Shown here: in pieces, positions 24,792-35,600 of the stretch | How positions within the stretch are numbered: the first letter of the stretch is position 1 | Layout of the letters: the number at the start of each line of letters is the position of its first letter | Assembly: GCA_013398015.1 (NCBI GenBank) | Contig: VZRR01011618.1 | Span: forward strand, 558,001 to 622,000 | Direction of reading: 5' to 3' | DNA length: 64,000 bases | Source of the DNA: Oreocharis arfaki | Taxonomy: Eukaryota > Chordata > Aves > Passeriformes > Paramythiidae | Program-made: the position numbers and the translations under genes | The notes under the pieces: generated by a model | The model's input: only the letters and a program-made list of their open reading frames with translations | Databases searched by the model: none | Told to the model about the DNA's origin: nothing

Positions 24792-27700
24792 CTGATTTCA
24801 GGTAACAAACCAACCCGGGCCAACTACCACCCTTTCTATTGCAGTTGCACTGGAGCATGCCTGACCTGCTGCCTTTACTGCTTCACCAGGCAGCCACCTG
24901 GCAAAGAAAGAGTCACAATCCCCAGAAGAGAGCAACATCTTGGAGTCAAATCTTTCCGTGTTATGTTTTTTTTATTATTATTTTAAAGATAAGGCATGTC
25001 TTCTACCACTTCAGCACAACTAATTCCACTCAGCAAAACTACCCTCCCCCCACCCAAAAAAATTATTTTAAAAACCTGAAAACTCCACTGTGTCTACGTG
25101 GGTACTAATTATGTAATGAGTTTAATTTAATTTCTCTCACGAACAACATACATTCACCCTTTTTCCCAAGGCCACTTCACTAAAAGAAATGACCAGAGCA
25201 GCTGGTCTGTCAGTCACCAAGATGTTAAATTGAAGATCATTTCCTCTTATTATTCTCAGCAAAGCATGATGTGACCTTACACTAAAAACTACAGTGTGCC
25301 TAATTATGGTAGTTTTGTTCCATCAGTGAAACTGAAATGCTGGCTCATATAATTAGGGTTACTAAAAAAGGAATTTCATTTTTAGTTTTAAAGGTAATTT
25401 TTTGCCTTGAAGTGGAAGTGCAATGAATTAGACCTATGTACCTGAATGTTTTCATTTTGTGCAACTTGAAGGAAACAAAAAGCACTCCTAGATGTCAGTA
25501 AGAAAGCCACATGTTGATGAGAGACAAAGAACCCCAATAAACCACAATTTATTCTGAGCACTTGTAAAGAAAACGAGCAAACAAAATGAATATTTAGATT
25601 TAAAAGTAGAAACAGAATTATCTTCTAAGCCCTTGATTAAGTAATAGAAATTACTTAAACTTCAACAAATGTTTTAAATATTTAACACTCCAGCACTGAA
25701 TATACTTAGTTTTGATACATCACTTTGAATGCTCACTGAATAGTTCAAAATAAAATAAATTAAAAACAACTGAAACTAATGTGAATCTACAGTAATCACA
25801 TAGGTTAATGACTTTCACAATGACTTATAAACAGAGGAAAATCTTTGCCCTGGATTCAGGGATCATTCTGAAACAAATATGAAATACAACATGAAAACTT
25901 AAGATATTTTGCTGAAATGTTACTCCATCCCTAGCACAAAATGCTCTAAATCCCATTTCAACACACTGCAGGCCACATATCACACAGGTGACTGACTTAA
26001 ACCTAGATTTACGATTGCCATTGCAGTGCCTGGGCCAAGTTCTGTTTTCAGTTACATCTGTGAAAACTCCCAAGCAATTCCTCTGAAGTTCTCTGGATCT
26101 GTACAGCAGTAACACAATCCATCCTAGAAGAGAGTGGGAAAGAAATAATTCAAAATATTATGACTTCTTTTTTTCACAGTCCTTTACACTGTAAGGCTCT
26201 CCATTCAGACAATCATATTTGACTTCTCTTTTCATATCCAGCTCTCTTTTGCAAAACGTGTATTGGAATATTCCTTGTTATTCCTGCCAGATTCTCTAGG
26301 CAAAATTCCCCAAGTGGCAGAGTCCCTTCAGTTAAACACAGGGTGCGTGAGCCATGCAAGGCTGTAAAACGGGAGTTGTTTATCCAAAGAAATATTAAAA
26401 GCAGGACACAAGTCCAAATCAAACAAAAGCACAAATACCTCTAAGTCGTTTCATGACTTTAAGTTCCAGCTGTAAAAGGCACAGCACTATGGGTTTATAA
26501 GGCCTAATACTCTGTAAGTATTTTCTTTGATGTAACTATGAAGTACTTAAAATACCACTGGGTACTGTATGGTACATGTCACCATGGAGCAATAAAGCTG
26601 CTATACATCCATAATCAGCCTTTCCAGAGACCATAAGGTCACAGCAGCTGAAACAACAGAATACTTCATTCCCAACCTTCAAGAGGCCCAGAGCACCTGT
26701 GCAGCCAGAAGACTCCCTAAAAGGCTCTTAACATGGGGGTGTGACTGGAAATAACAGCAAAGAAAACCCACCAAACCCATCAAAGCCGCTCCCACTTTTA
26801 AAACCTCATGTTTCCCCAGCAGGTTATTATTATGGGACTTGATAAAATACAGTATGGGAGGCAGGTGGTAGGAAAAAGTGATAGCTGTATGTGCCTGGCC
26901 AGGTTGGATACTCACTTGTATCCATGTCACTCATCATTCCAAGACTCACATGGACATCTAAGTCCACAGATAAAATGGCCTACACAAGCACTAGGAGGGT
27001 TCCTCTTTTGTGATGACTTCAGGATCACACTTCTTTCAGAGTTTCAACCTCAAAACAGTGTAGGCAACAGGTTCCCCCCCATAACTTCTGTAGGTGCCAT
27101 ATCAAGCCTTATTAAAGTGCCCTTTACTAATGTCTGTGTTTTCAGATTATGTTCCCTATCACACCTTGACCTGGAAACCAAGGATTGTGAACTTCAGTAC
27201 AGATGAGCTCTGAACAGAAGCTGGGTGTGAAAGGCCCCTTCCTCTGGAAGTAATTACGTTCAACATTAATTGAATTAATATCAAATAGAGTAAGTATCTT
27301 CCTACTGGCCTAAAACACAATGCAATCTCATCCAGAATAAACACATTGTAAATAACTATCAGATATCACCCCTGTTGCCCTGTACATATTTCTGAGTGAG
27401 AAGGAAGGAAGTAGTATGGGAAAGAGATGCTCTTCCGAACGTAAATCACTCATTTAAATTGCTTCCTTCCATCATCAGACAAAAAGAGATCCTTCTTTTT
27501 TGTCACAAGACCCCACAATCCAGCAGTTTCTGCCCCATCTCTCAGCAGCAATGGCATGGCAAGAGCAGCAAGAGGACAGCCATTCCCACCAAGATCTCTT
27601 GATTCATCTGTATGTGCTTTCCCATGGCTACATGAAAATTCCTGAACTAACAGATCTGCCTCAGAGAGTCCAGAGGTGGAGGAGATGGGACAACCACAGG

Positions 27701-28853
27701 GCAGAGCCACACAGCCTTCCCCATGCACTGTGGAGGCTTGGAGGGACCTGGGCTCCCACCTGTAGAGAAACAACTGTGCTCCTCCTCCATGTCAATCACA
27801 TGAAAAAATAAAAACCACCTACATTAGACAATAAAGAAAGAAAACAACCAAATTCATATTCCTGACAGGGTCAGAGGGCGAAGCCCCCAGACAGCGGCAC
27901 AGATTTTGATTAAAAGCATCACCTCAAAGAACACAAGAGCTTTCCAAAAGGTAGGACAGACCTGACAATCTTTTCTGCAACACAGCCTCCTTTACCAGCA
28001 CCCCTTAGCAGACCAGGCCTTATGAATTATAAAGTCTCAAGGTAAGGAAGCCAGGCACCACATGCACACCTCACTCCTAGTGACAACTCAATTGAATCAA
28101 TTTACCTGCTCTGCGAGGAGACACTTGAGTCCATCAACCTCAAGGAGCACTTCTCTGCTGACATCATTTCAAGCACATCTTTTGATCAAACAGCCTGGCC
28201 AATGCCAATCATTTCAAAGGTATTTAATAGCAGAATTCCAGGTCACTTGTGCACAAATGAACAACACTAGAGGTATAGATGGCTGAAAAGCAGAGAGCGA
28301 ACAGAATAATTCATCGCATCCAAAGGAGATGGAACAACATCAATTTCCAACTCACTCACAGGAAGTATCGATGACAAAGTCTGCATCTTTATATCAGACA
28401 TAATCAATGTTGTACTTAAGTGCCAGAAAAATAAATTAGAAAATAAAACAGTACCTGCTAGTACATAAGAAATATTGATGACTACTTTCACTAGTAATCG
28501 ATAGTTTGCTAAATTGTTCTGTCACTGACCTCTATAAGTATTTAAATTTTTGGTAAAGAATTTCCTCATTTGTTTCACCCCTGTATCCAAAATACACTGC
28601 AGCTTACGTAGGAAGCTAAAGCTTTCTCTCTGTGTCTGTATTCAAATGATCTCTATTATTTGTACACTTTGCAAAGTGACTTATTTATGTTTGAAACTGT
28701 AACTATTTGGATTCCATTCCATGCAATAAAAAAGTTTCACTACACATTTAATGCAGACTATTAAGAGTTCCAGAGAACCTGGTCATATTTTACTGGTCAA
28801 AAAAACAGACTTAAACCTGGTAAGGCGTCCCTAGGCATAGATTCGGTTTTTTA

Positions 28854-28877
28854 CTCAAACAGAAGCTCAAACAGAAG
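28854..28877 (+). repeat. Perfect 12-base tandem duplication
   Basis: CTCAAACAGAAG occurs twice head to tail with no mismatch, at 28854-28865 and 28866-28877. It looks like a recent slippage or small tandem duplication. Confidence 0.9.
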
Positions 28878-29235
28878 CGATAGACATCATGCAGAAATTG
28901 CTGCTACAATTCAGCAGATGGTGTTATCCTAGAAATCAGAGCTGGAGACAGCAATAGCAATTTCTGCCCTTCATGTCCCTCTGCCTGTTAATTTTTATCC
29001 CAATTACATGGGATTGATTCTCTAAAAGAGAATTCCTGAACCTCTTACTGCATATATCTGATGGTGAAAATTAGAATAGTCTCTTTCCTACCGGACCCCA
29101 GGGAGGTTTTAACTGACTTGCAGCATCGACTACACAGTTCTTAAATCCACCCTTTTCTTAAAAGTCATTCCTAGTTCTCATCAGTATAAGCAGCAGAACA
29201 GACCTTCCTTTATTACTTCATGTTAATTTCTCCAG

Positions 29236-29450
29236 TTTGCCTTTCCAGGTACAGCTCAGAAACCTGCTATCTCAGGTGTCCCCGCTGATAAGGGACGGGT
29301 ACCTCGAGTGTTCGGGTGCTGCTCGGGGAGCTGCTCTGAGAGCAGCGCCACTCCCAGCATCAGCCTCCTCTGCCGGTACCAGGGAGCAGCCTATCGATCC
29401 TCGCGGCTCAGTGCAAAGCCCAGCTGGTCGCTAAAAACCTCGGAGAGAGG
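29236..29450. other. GC-rich, CpG-containing patch preceded by a splice-acceptor-like sequence
   Basis: About 200 bases have raised GC and repeated CpGs ('gataagggacgggtacctcg', 'gtgttcgggtgctgctcgg', 'ctatcgatcctcgcgg'). They follow a pyrimidine-rich TTTGCCTTTCCAG. A short perfect stem (GCTGCTC/GAGCAGC) lies inside at about 29329-29345. The plus-strand frame 29237-29434 covers it and is Ala/Ser/Arg-rich, as GC-rich random sequence would be. It could be a minor alternative promoter or an untranslated exon upstream of or within the neighbouring gene. No decisive donor was seen. Confidence 0.35.
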
Positions 29451-30873
29451 TTTAGTTGTTTCGACTCCGTTTTTTTAACGGAGAATGATGAGTTCAGGCT
29501 TCTCCATGTGGTAACAGTGAATTTGGGAAGAGTCTAGGCTGCTTAGTATACACTTCAGTTATTACAGCAGCTGATCTTTAAACCATATAGATTCATTTTT
29601 TATTTGATGTGAGCATGTAAGACAATGGTTATGCTTTACAAATCCAGAACACAAGTCAGGACAAGGTATAAAAGAAAAAACTCTAGTATCAAGGGAAAAA
29701 GAATGCTAAGCAAATGCAGGTCTCTGTAGCTATTACAAATCAGACCCCATCTCACAGTCCTTACTCAGACAGGATTGCTATTGTCAGCTGGAGAGGTGTG
29801 GGAGTCAGTTGTGTCCTGGCTACGACTGTCCTCTCAAGCCTCACATCAGCTGATCTCACCACCATCCATCAAACCCAACTTCGCACAGGCACAACAGCAG
29901 TGCACAAACCCCACAAGTGAAGGGGCCCCCAACAACACAGAGGACCAACAGTGTCATTTCACGTGTCACACCTGTGCTAGTGCTTTCCCCATTTCTCAGG
30001 GATGTTGCCAGGCCACTTTAAAGGCAGACAGCCAAAATTAATTACTAAGAGCCTGGGGGTTTTTTTCCACATCATCTTTTTGGACACAAGATGCAACGTA
30101 ATGGTGCAGAAACAAGAATTTTGCCATCTTCTTTGATGAAGTTTAAGGTGAAGCAGACAACCATCAGGGATGGCCTATGCATACATGCTTCAGTGCAAAG
30201 ATAGGACCTAGGCACCTCTTCCAAGCCCAGGTTCCTGTGATTTTGTTTCCTCAAGAAGCAGAAGTGTTAGGAGACTCTCTGAAATCTCCAGGCTAAATGT
30301 ACAATGCAGGTTACAAGGGTACCCATGGATCTACAGGTGAAATTTCAGGTGAAGGGGGCAGGTTGGGAGAAATGTCTAGCCACATGGCTCCCTGTACTTT
30401 TCCCTCATTTAGGAATACTTTTTTGTATAAGCTAGACAGATTTAACTCTCTCCAAATCCAATTCTGCTAACGTCCTTACGTTGAGAAGGCAGTGTCACAG
30501 AGAAATGATTCAGCTTTGCGTGAAGGAGGGGAGAGAGCGAAAAGGTAGGGGGGAACCTTAATTAACATATTCCTTTTAAGAGGAAAACTGGTGAGTTATT
30601 TTTCTTTTCTTTTTTCTAACAAATCTGTCATTGTTGAGACTTAAGAAATTATCTTGTAAACAGGTAGGCTATCAACAGGCAAATATCCTATGGCTTAATG
30701 ACTTGTGGATCATAAGATACACACAGCCAGACCTTATTACACTCATCCTCTAGATCAAAGGGTTTTCACATAAATGGGGTGCAGTCTACCATAGCAGAGA
30801 GCTGCTGTAGACCTTCAGGATTTTACTTCTTTAAAGTTTTGGTGATTACATAAACGCTTTTTTGTAACTGGAG

Positions 30874-30953
30874 CTCAAAGCATTGTGTGCAGCTAATGAG
30901 CAGGTTGAAGAAGAAAAACAGCTGAAAAACAGTCTTGACAAACAGCTGTGGCA
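30874..30953 (+). other. Candidate coiled-coil-encoding exon (unproven)
   Basis: A T-rich acceptor (CTTTTTTGTAACTGGAG) ends at 30873 and a donor (GGCA|GTAAGTG) begins at 30954. The 80 bases between are open in one frame, phase 0 in and phase 2 out. The peptide LKALCAANEQVEEEK followed by QLKNSLDKQLW is rich in Leu, Glu, Lys and Gln, the composition of a coiled coil, though heptad spacing is imperfect. A stop lies just before the acceptor in this frame and another just after the donor, so it could only be an internal exon or a fragment of one. It is on the strand opposite the CpG-island first exon and about 0.4 kb outside the island. The A-rich DNA itself favours such residues, so chance is quite possible. 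Confidence 0.2.
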
Positions 30954-31071
30954 GTAAGTGTCAGTCCTAGCCCAAAAGGGTCAATCTCCTTATGAAGCAA
31001 GTACTTAATCCTTTACAATTTTTAATTAAAAATCTACCAAGAAGATTATAAAACTTTCCTAAGATTTTGAC

Positions 31072-31099
31072 GGGGGAGGGAGCGAGGGAGAAGAGGGGG
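31072..31099 (+). other. G-quadruplex-prone run
   Basis: Four G-runs of three or more (GGGGG, GGG, GGG, GGGGG) are separated by 1-6 bases, which fits the common G3+N1-7 quadruplex pattern. It lies on the shore of the CpG island, downstream of the first exon for a minus-strand gene. Confidence 0.5.
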
Positions 31100-31959
31100 T
31101 GTGTCATACAGACCACAAGTTGCTTCAGCTGAGATGCTCATCCTGTCTGTGCAAAGCCATGTTTCAGAGCTGGGGGCTCCCACACAAACACCACCTCACA
31201 AACGGGTGATGATGCAGTGGGGACCCCAGCACGTACCTACTGCCCACAAAATTTAATTAATCGCTGCTTCATTAGCAAAGGCCCCCTACTCTCTGCTGTA
31301 GTCCAGCTATACTTTGGCTGCACTTCAGCATCCTCTGAATCGGGAGAGTGAAACACAGGGCTCTCACCCAGCCCTGAGCTACTTAGCGAGCCCGTCTCCG
31401 CGAGGTCAGCATCCCCGGCCGGCAGCGGGGCTGCGGGCGAGTGCTGCCCAGGGCGCCTCTGAACTCACTCACTGCCCACCCGAGGGCGGCAGGGGTAGCG
31501 CCCGGCGCTTCGCCCGGCTGGAGCGGGGCAGGCGGGGCCGGCAGCCAGCTCCGCTTCCAAATACCAGCCGGTACCCGGGTGGCCGCCGCCGCCCGGGGCG
31601 GGGGCCCGGCGGGGCCCAGCCGGCGCCGCTTCCAGCGGGGGTGACAACGCGGCAGCCCTCCCCGAGCATCCCCGCGGGGTTTTTGTGCATGCTTGGGGCG
31701 GGGGCCTGGCCGGTCCTCTCCCGAGGCGGTGGGAGCGCAGCCCCGCGGTAGCATCCTCCCGGGGGCGACGGGGGCATGGACGCACCGAGGGGCTGCGGCG
31801 GACAAAGCGAGGAGGCAGGCGGAGACCCCCTCCATCCCCTCTTCTCCCCTCCCCGCGGCTCCGCTGCTGGCGGTGCCCGCGCCGCAGCCGCCAGCCCCGC
31901 ATCCCGCGGCGGAGGCAGGGCCCGGCGCTGCTCTGGCCCCTTCCCCGCGGCTCCCCTAC

Positions 31960-32032
31960 CTGTTCGGAAGAAAGCATCCACCTCGGAGTCAGGGACAGCG
32001 CCTTCCTCCGCCGCCCCTTCGGCGGGATTCAT
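31960..32032 (-). CDS. Probable first coding exon of an unnamed minus-strand gene (partial)
   Basis: The minus-strand ATG at 32032-32030 has a fair Kozak context (CCCAGCCATGA). Twenty-four codons follow, then one base of a split codon, then a near-consensus donor (ACAG|GTAGGGG) at 31960/31959. The peptide starts MNPAEGAAEE and ends SEVDAFFRT. It is acidic and Ala/Glu-rich, with no signal peptide or membrane segment, suggesting the N-terminus of a cytoplasmic or nuclear protein. The intron phase is 1. The open frame continues past the donor to 31469, but that part is Pro/Arg/Gly-rich as GC-rich intron would be. The ATG is the first in its frame before a clean donor within the island, and a TC-rich stretch about 50 bases upstream suits a 5' untranslated region. 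I do not recognise the family. The rest of the gene would lie to the left, at lower coordinates, possibly beyond this window. The main alternative is chance within the island. Confidence 0.5.
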
Positions 32033-32083
32033 GGCTGGGGGAGAGGCGGCGGCGAGCCCGGCGGCTGGTAATATCCAGTGAGT

Positions 32084-32155
32084 TAGGGAGGAGGAGAGCC
32101 GAGAGAGAGAGAGAGAAAAGGAGGGAGGGAGAAGAAGAGGGAGGGAGGGATGGAG
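32084..32155. repeat. Polypurine (GA)/polypyrimidine (TC) tract in the promoter
   Basis: About 70 bases on the plus strand are nearly all purine, including (GA)8 at about 32101-32116 and GGGAGGGAGGGA-type repeats. On the minus strand it is a TC tract 50-125 bases upstream of the proposed ATG, so it belongs to the 5' untranslated region or core promoter. Such tracts can bind GAGA-type or CT-element factors and can form triplex DNA; here that is inference. Confidence 0.8.
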
Positions 32156-32337
32156 GCGCGTTCAGCTGCGAGCCCAACCGAGCGCCGCTCGGATCATCCC
32201 TTCCGCGGTGCCTGCGGGGCGGCTGCCCCGGGGCTGGGCTCCGCTGCCCCCGGGCTGCGCTGGGCGGTGCGGCCGGGGCGGGGTGCCGATGCCGAGCCCC
32301 GCCGCCGCCGGCCCCCTCCCCTCCACCCGCTATTGTT

Positions 32338-32338
32338 N
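32338..32338. other. Single ambiguous base (N)
   Basis: The only N in the window lies in a T/G run beside the GC-rich block (TATTGTTNGGGCGC). It may mark an unresolved base or collapsed length difference, so frames crossing it are unreliable. Confidence 0.95.
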
Positions 32339-32379
32339 GGGCGCGGCCGCTCCGGGCGGGGCGCGGGTCCGGCCGCTCC

Positions 32380-32400
32380 GGGGGGGCGGGCCGGGCTGGG
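32380..32400 (+). other. G-quadruplex-prone run in the CpG island
   Basis: A G7 run is followed by three further GGG triplets at short spacing (c, cc and ct loops), giving more than enough G3 runs for a quadruplex on the plus strand, about 350 bases upstream of the minus-strand ATG. Confidence 0.6.
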
Positions 32401-32600
32401 CACAGGTGCGGGCACAGACGCCCGGCGGGGGCTGGGAGGGAATTTTTTTTTTATTCTCTACCCCTGTACGCTTGGTAGCCGTGTCGCTGTGCATCCCCGG
32501 GCTGCACCGCTGCCATGTCTCCCCTCTGATTAAGAGCCGCGGGGGCACGGCACGGCGCTCGGCTGTCAGCTGGGCAGGTACTCGGGGAACGAAAGTGAAC

Positions 32601-35600
32601 GCTGATGTGGTTACACGGACACAAAAAAATTATACTTTGTATTGGCATGGGGTAGAGGCGTTAGGGGTTTTTTATGTTCAGGAGCTGTGGGGCACGATTG
32701 CTTTGGAAACGATCAGTGAAACTGCATGTTGTTGCATGCATGCCTTCATATTTTATTCTTTACAGTCCTCGTTGACTAGAGAGCCAAAAAGGAGTTTGGA
32801 AAGCCAAGATCCTGGTCCCAGCTCGGACATTGATTCTGCTCGCTAAATGATTTTGATTTCTCTGCTGTAGCTCCAATATTTGTGATTTGGGACAATAATT
32901 GCTTTTTCAAAAGGAGTGCTGTGAGGAATACTTGTCTGTACTTTGTAAGCCGCTGAGTTAAATGTTCTTCCCTGAGCCCAGCTATCAAGACTTCAAGCAC
33001 AGACAGGCAGAGATAGACAAAGACAGATGTTTGCCATTTGGGCACTTTTTTCTCCTGTTCACCTATTTGAAGTTTCCCCAGCTCCTCATTCTTCTATAAT
33101 CGCACAACAGCTCTAAAATGAGCTTAAGGAGAAATGTTGCTTTTTCACCTATTCAAACCACCATTGTAAAACAGGAATGTTACTCTCACACCTCACAGTT
33201 GTTCATCTTTGCTTCCTCTACCATTAGAAAGAAAAAGCAACTGTTGGTGTGATGACCCCTCTGGCTGTATTACCCTTGGATAACCCATCCTTGCTGCAAA
33301 ATCCCATCCATCACTCTCAAGAACAGAAGTCTTTTAGCCAGGACATCCCCAGTGGCCTCAGTGTCTTTATCCTGTAGGGGTAATGCCTAATCATCACTCA
33401 TTTACCATTGAAAATCTCTGACGTTTAAGGGACTTGAGGACAAAACAGCTCAAAAAACCTGGTCAGCACAGCAGGATGCACTGGAGCACTTCAAAAGAGG
33501 TATCTGTCTAGTGTATCTTAAGGAAGAAAATACTCTGGCTAGCAGAAGTGTCAGAGCCAACTGTTTGTAAGTGACACTGTCTGGATCAGTTCTCAATCTG
33601 TAGGTAGTTTAGCAGTTGAGGCTGGCAGAACCTTTTCTGTTTCAGCCCAGATTATTTTAGATGCAAGAGGAGCATGGGTTTCCTCCACCTGATCTCTTCT
33701 CAACAGAACATAAGGGAAGGCTGGATTTGGATGTATATTACACTTGATGAAAAGACTAAAAATTTCCTTGCAGAAATTTAACTGTCAGAATGGTATTGAC
33801 CAGGCAGGATGAGCACAGAGATCCCAGTCACATCTCCTCTGACCTTACTGTTTACTACTGTGATTGAAACAGAAAATGTCATACCCAGGGACTTAGAAAT
33901 AAGAGCAAACATCCTACAGAGATCCATCTAGCATTTAGTTTCCTCATTCCCTCCTTCCTCATATTTCATGTAGTGCCATTTCCAATGCCTACCTCCAGCT
34001 GGTTTTAACTGAAGCCATTTATCTTTTTATGTTTAGGGATTAAAAAAGGTCATTTCACAACTATCTGCAGAAAGTAGCACCACAAAGGCTATGTCCAGGC
34101 TGCCAGAGCTCATTACAGACCCCTGGGCAGCCTCTGAGCTCCTCTCCTTAGGATGCAGGAAGCACATCCATATCAGGCATGCCAGCAGTAGGGCATTGCT
34201 ACAGTATAAGCTCCTGAGTAAAATCAGTCTTTCAAGCACCAGACTTTCTTCAGTGACCATTTACACTTTCTTCCACATCAGAGCACAGTGCAATAAAGCC
34301 TTCCTTCTTCCACGCTTAAGCAAGCTGCACCATTTTGAATGCCATCTCAAGATCTCATCTCTGAATATTCACTAGCCCAAAGTAGATTTGCTCCCCAGGA
34401 ATCTTACATACAGGTTCATTCAGGAGTGTGAGCTTGGTAGCTGGGAAGAATGTGGTTTCCTCATGAAGCTTCGAATCCACTCAAGATTTGGTACAACCTG
34501 GTGTGTTTTAGAGTTAAAGCATTTTGGAGCATCCTTAGAAGCTAGACAGGAGTTACCCATAGGAAAGGAAGGTTCAGCATCATCCAAAAGGAATTATTGT
34601 TGTCAGTGACAGAGAAATTGATATTCCCCTTTCATTAGGAGCCCTGCAGATGTGTCCTACAACATCAGTTGTAGAAATCATTTAGGCTACAGAAAGCACA
34701 TTTGTCTGTATAACCTGCAGTTGAAGGTGTTAGAAAATGCTGAGGGGAGGGAGGTTCATTTAGCTTACCAGGTAAACTAATCCTAATCCCTACACAGATT
34801 CCTGGTTAATGCTTAAACCAGTGAAAATACTCATATTTAACCATATAAATTACCGGTATCTTCTGAAAACAAATGATTTCTTTTTCTTCACAGAAAAGCT
34901 TCATTAGAACATGAATGGTCCCAGATGTCTCACAATTTAAAACAAGTGAGAATTTCCACTTTTTAAAGAAAAAAGATGTTTGGAGAGGTTTTTCATTTAA
35001 GTCTATCAAGACTTAGCCATGCCTTTTTCTTGCTCTTCTCTGCTGTGTAAGACACAGCAAGTTTGTTCTTCTCTCCTCGCAGCTCCACTGGCCAGGGAAG
35101 CCCTGCTCAATATATCCACTGTTTCCATGGCTTTATCATTGAAGCAGCAGTCCTGCTGTCACATTTTGCACACACCTCTCATATGCACACTGTGGCAATG
35201 CAGGACGGGCAGTACTACAGTCCAATATCAGTAACCTTCAGTGGAAACCCAGACACTGAGTGAGCTACTGTTTTTCTTAACACTGCAAGCAGAACAGGGC
35301 TGTCACTGTAAAATATCATTAACAACTAGGAACCACCATGACTTCAGTTCAAGTCCCAGCAATGAGTTTACAGTTTTTGTTGTTCAAAGAAGAGCTGTTA
35401 AATATAGAATGAAATACTATCTGCAATGTATAATTCCCTTTTTAGATATAATGCTGAAGGCACCCACAGTTTCCTTGAAAAGCAGAACATGGAAAAAAAC
35501 CCTGTAGAATTACGTAAGCCAAAATACAGTAGTTTCACTGACAGACACTGCTTTAATCTTTTGCATGGCTCTACTTGACAAATACCTCAATCCATACCAA

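Larger units (their letters stand above)
23916..31379. other. Mostly unique noncoding DNA left of the CpG island
   Basis: No complete gene is visible. Items listed separately are the enhancer-like patch at 24425-24790, the 12-base tandem duplication at 28854, the GC-rich patch near 29.3 kb, the candidate coiled-coil exon at 30874 and a G-rich run at 31072. The remainder is AT-rich with random short frames. Confidence 0.55.
31380..32600. promoter_or_regulatory. CpG island promoter
   Basis: About 1.2 kb of very GC-rich sequence with dense CpGs is the only such block in the window. Sp1-type boxes include GGGGCGGGGG near 31595, GGGGCGGGG at 32275-32283 and GGGCGGGGC at 32354-32362. I see no convincing TATA box, as is usual for island promoters. 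The minus-strand first coding exon at 31960-32032 lies inside, placing the likely start site above about 32.1 kb. A donor-like CAG|GTACTCG on the plus strand at 32577/32578 would allow a divergent transcript. The long open frames across the island on both strands, one of them spanning an ambiguous base, are expected in GC-rich DNA and are not genes. Confidence 0.85.

Noticed and set aside
26439..26469. Minus-strand 31-base exon candidate (LELKVMKRLR)
   Set aside because: Strong acceptor but very short, and its phase does not follow from the first exon.
31469..32032. The 187-codon reading of the minus-strand frame as one protein
   Set aside because: Past the consensus donor at 31960 the translation becomes Pro/Arg/Gly-rich, like the other frames in this GC-rich DNA. 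Only the first 24 codons are kept.
31693..32478. Plus-strand open frame of 261 codons across the CpG island
   Set aside because: Stop codons are rare in GC-rich DNA, the frame spans an N, the composition is low-complexity Arg/Pro/Ala, and several other frames over the island are equally open.
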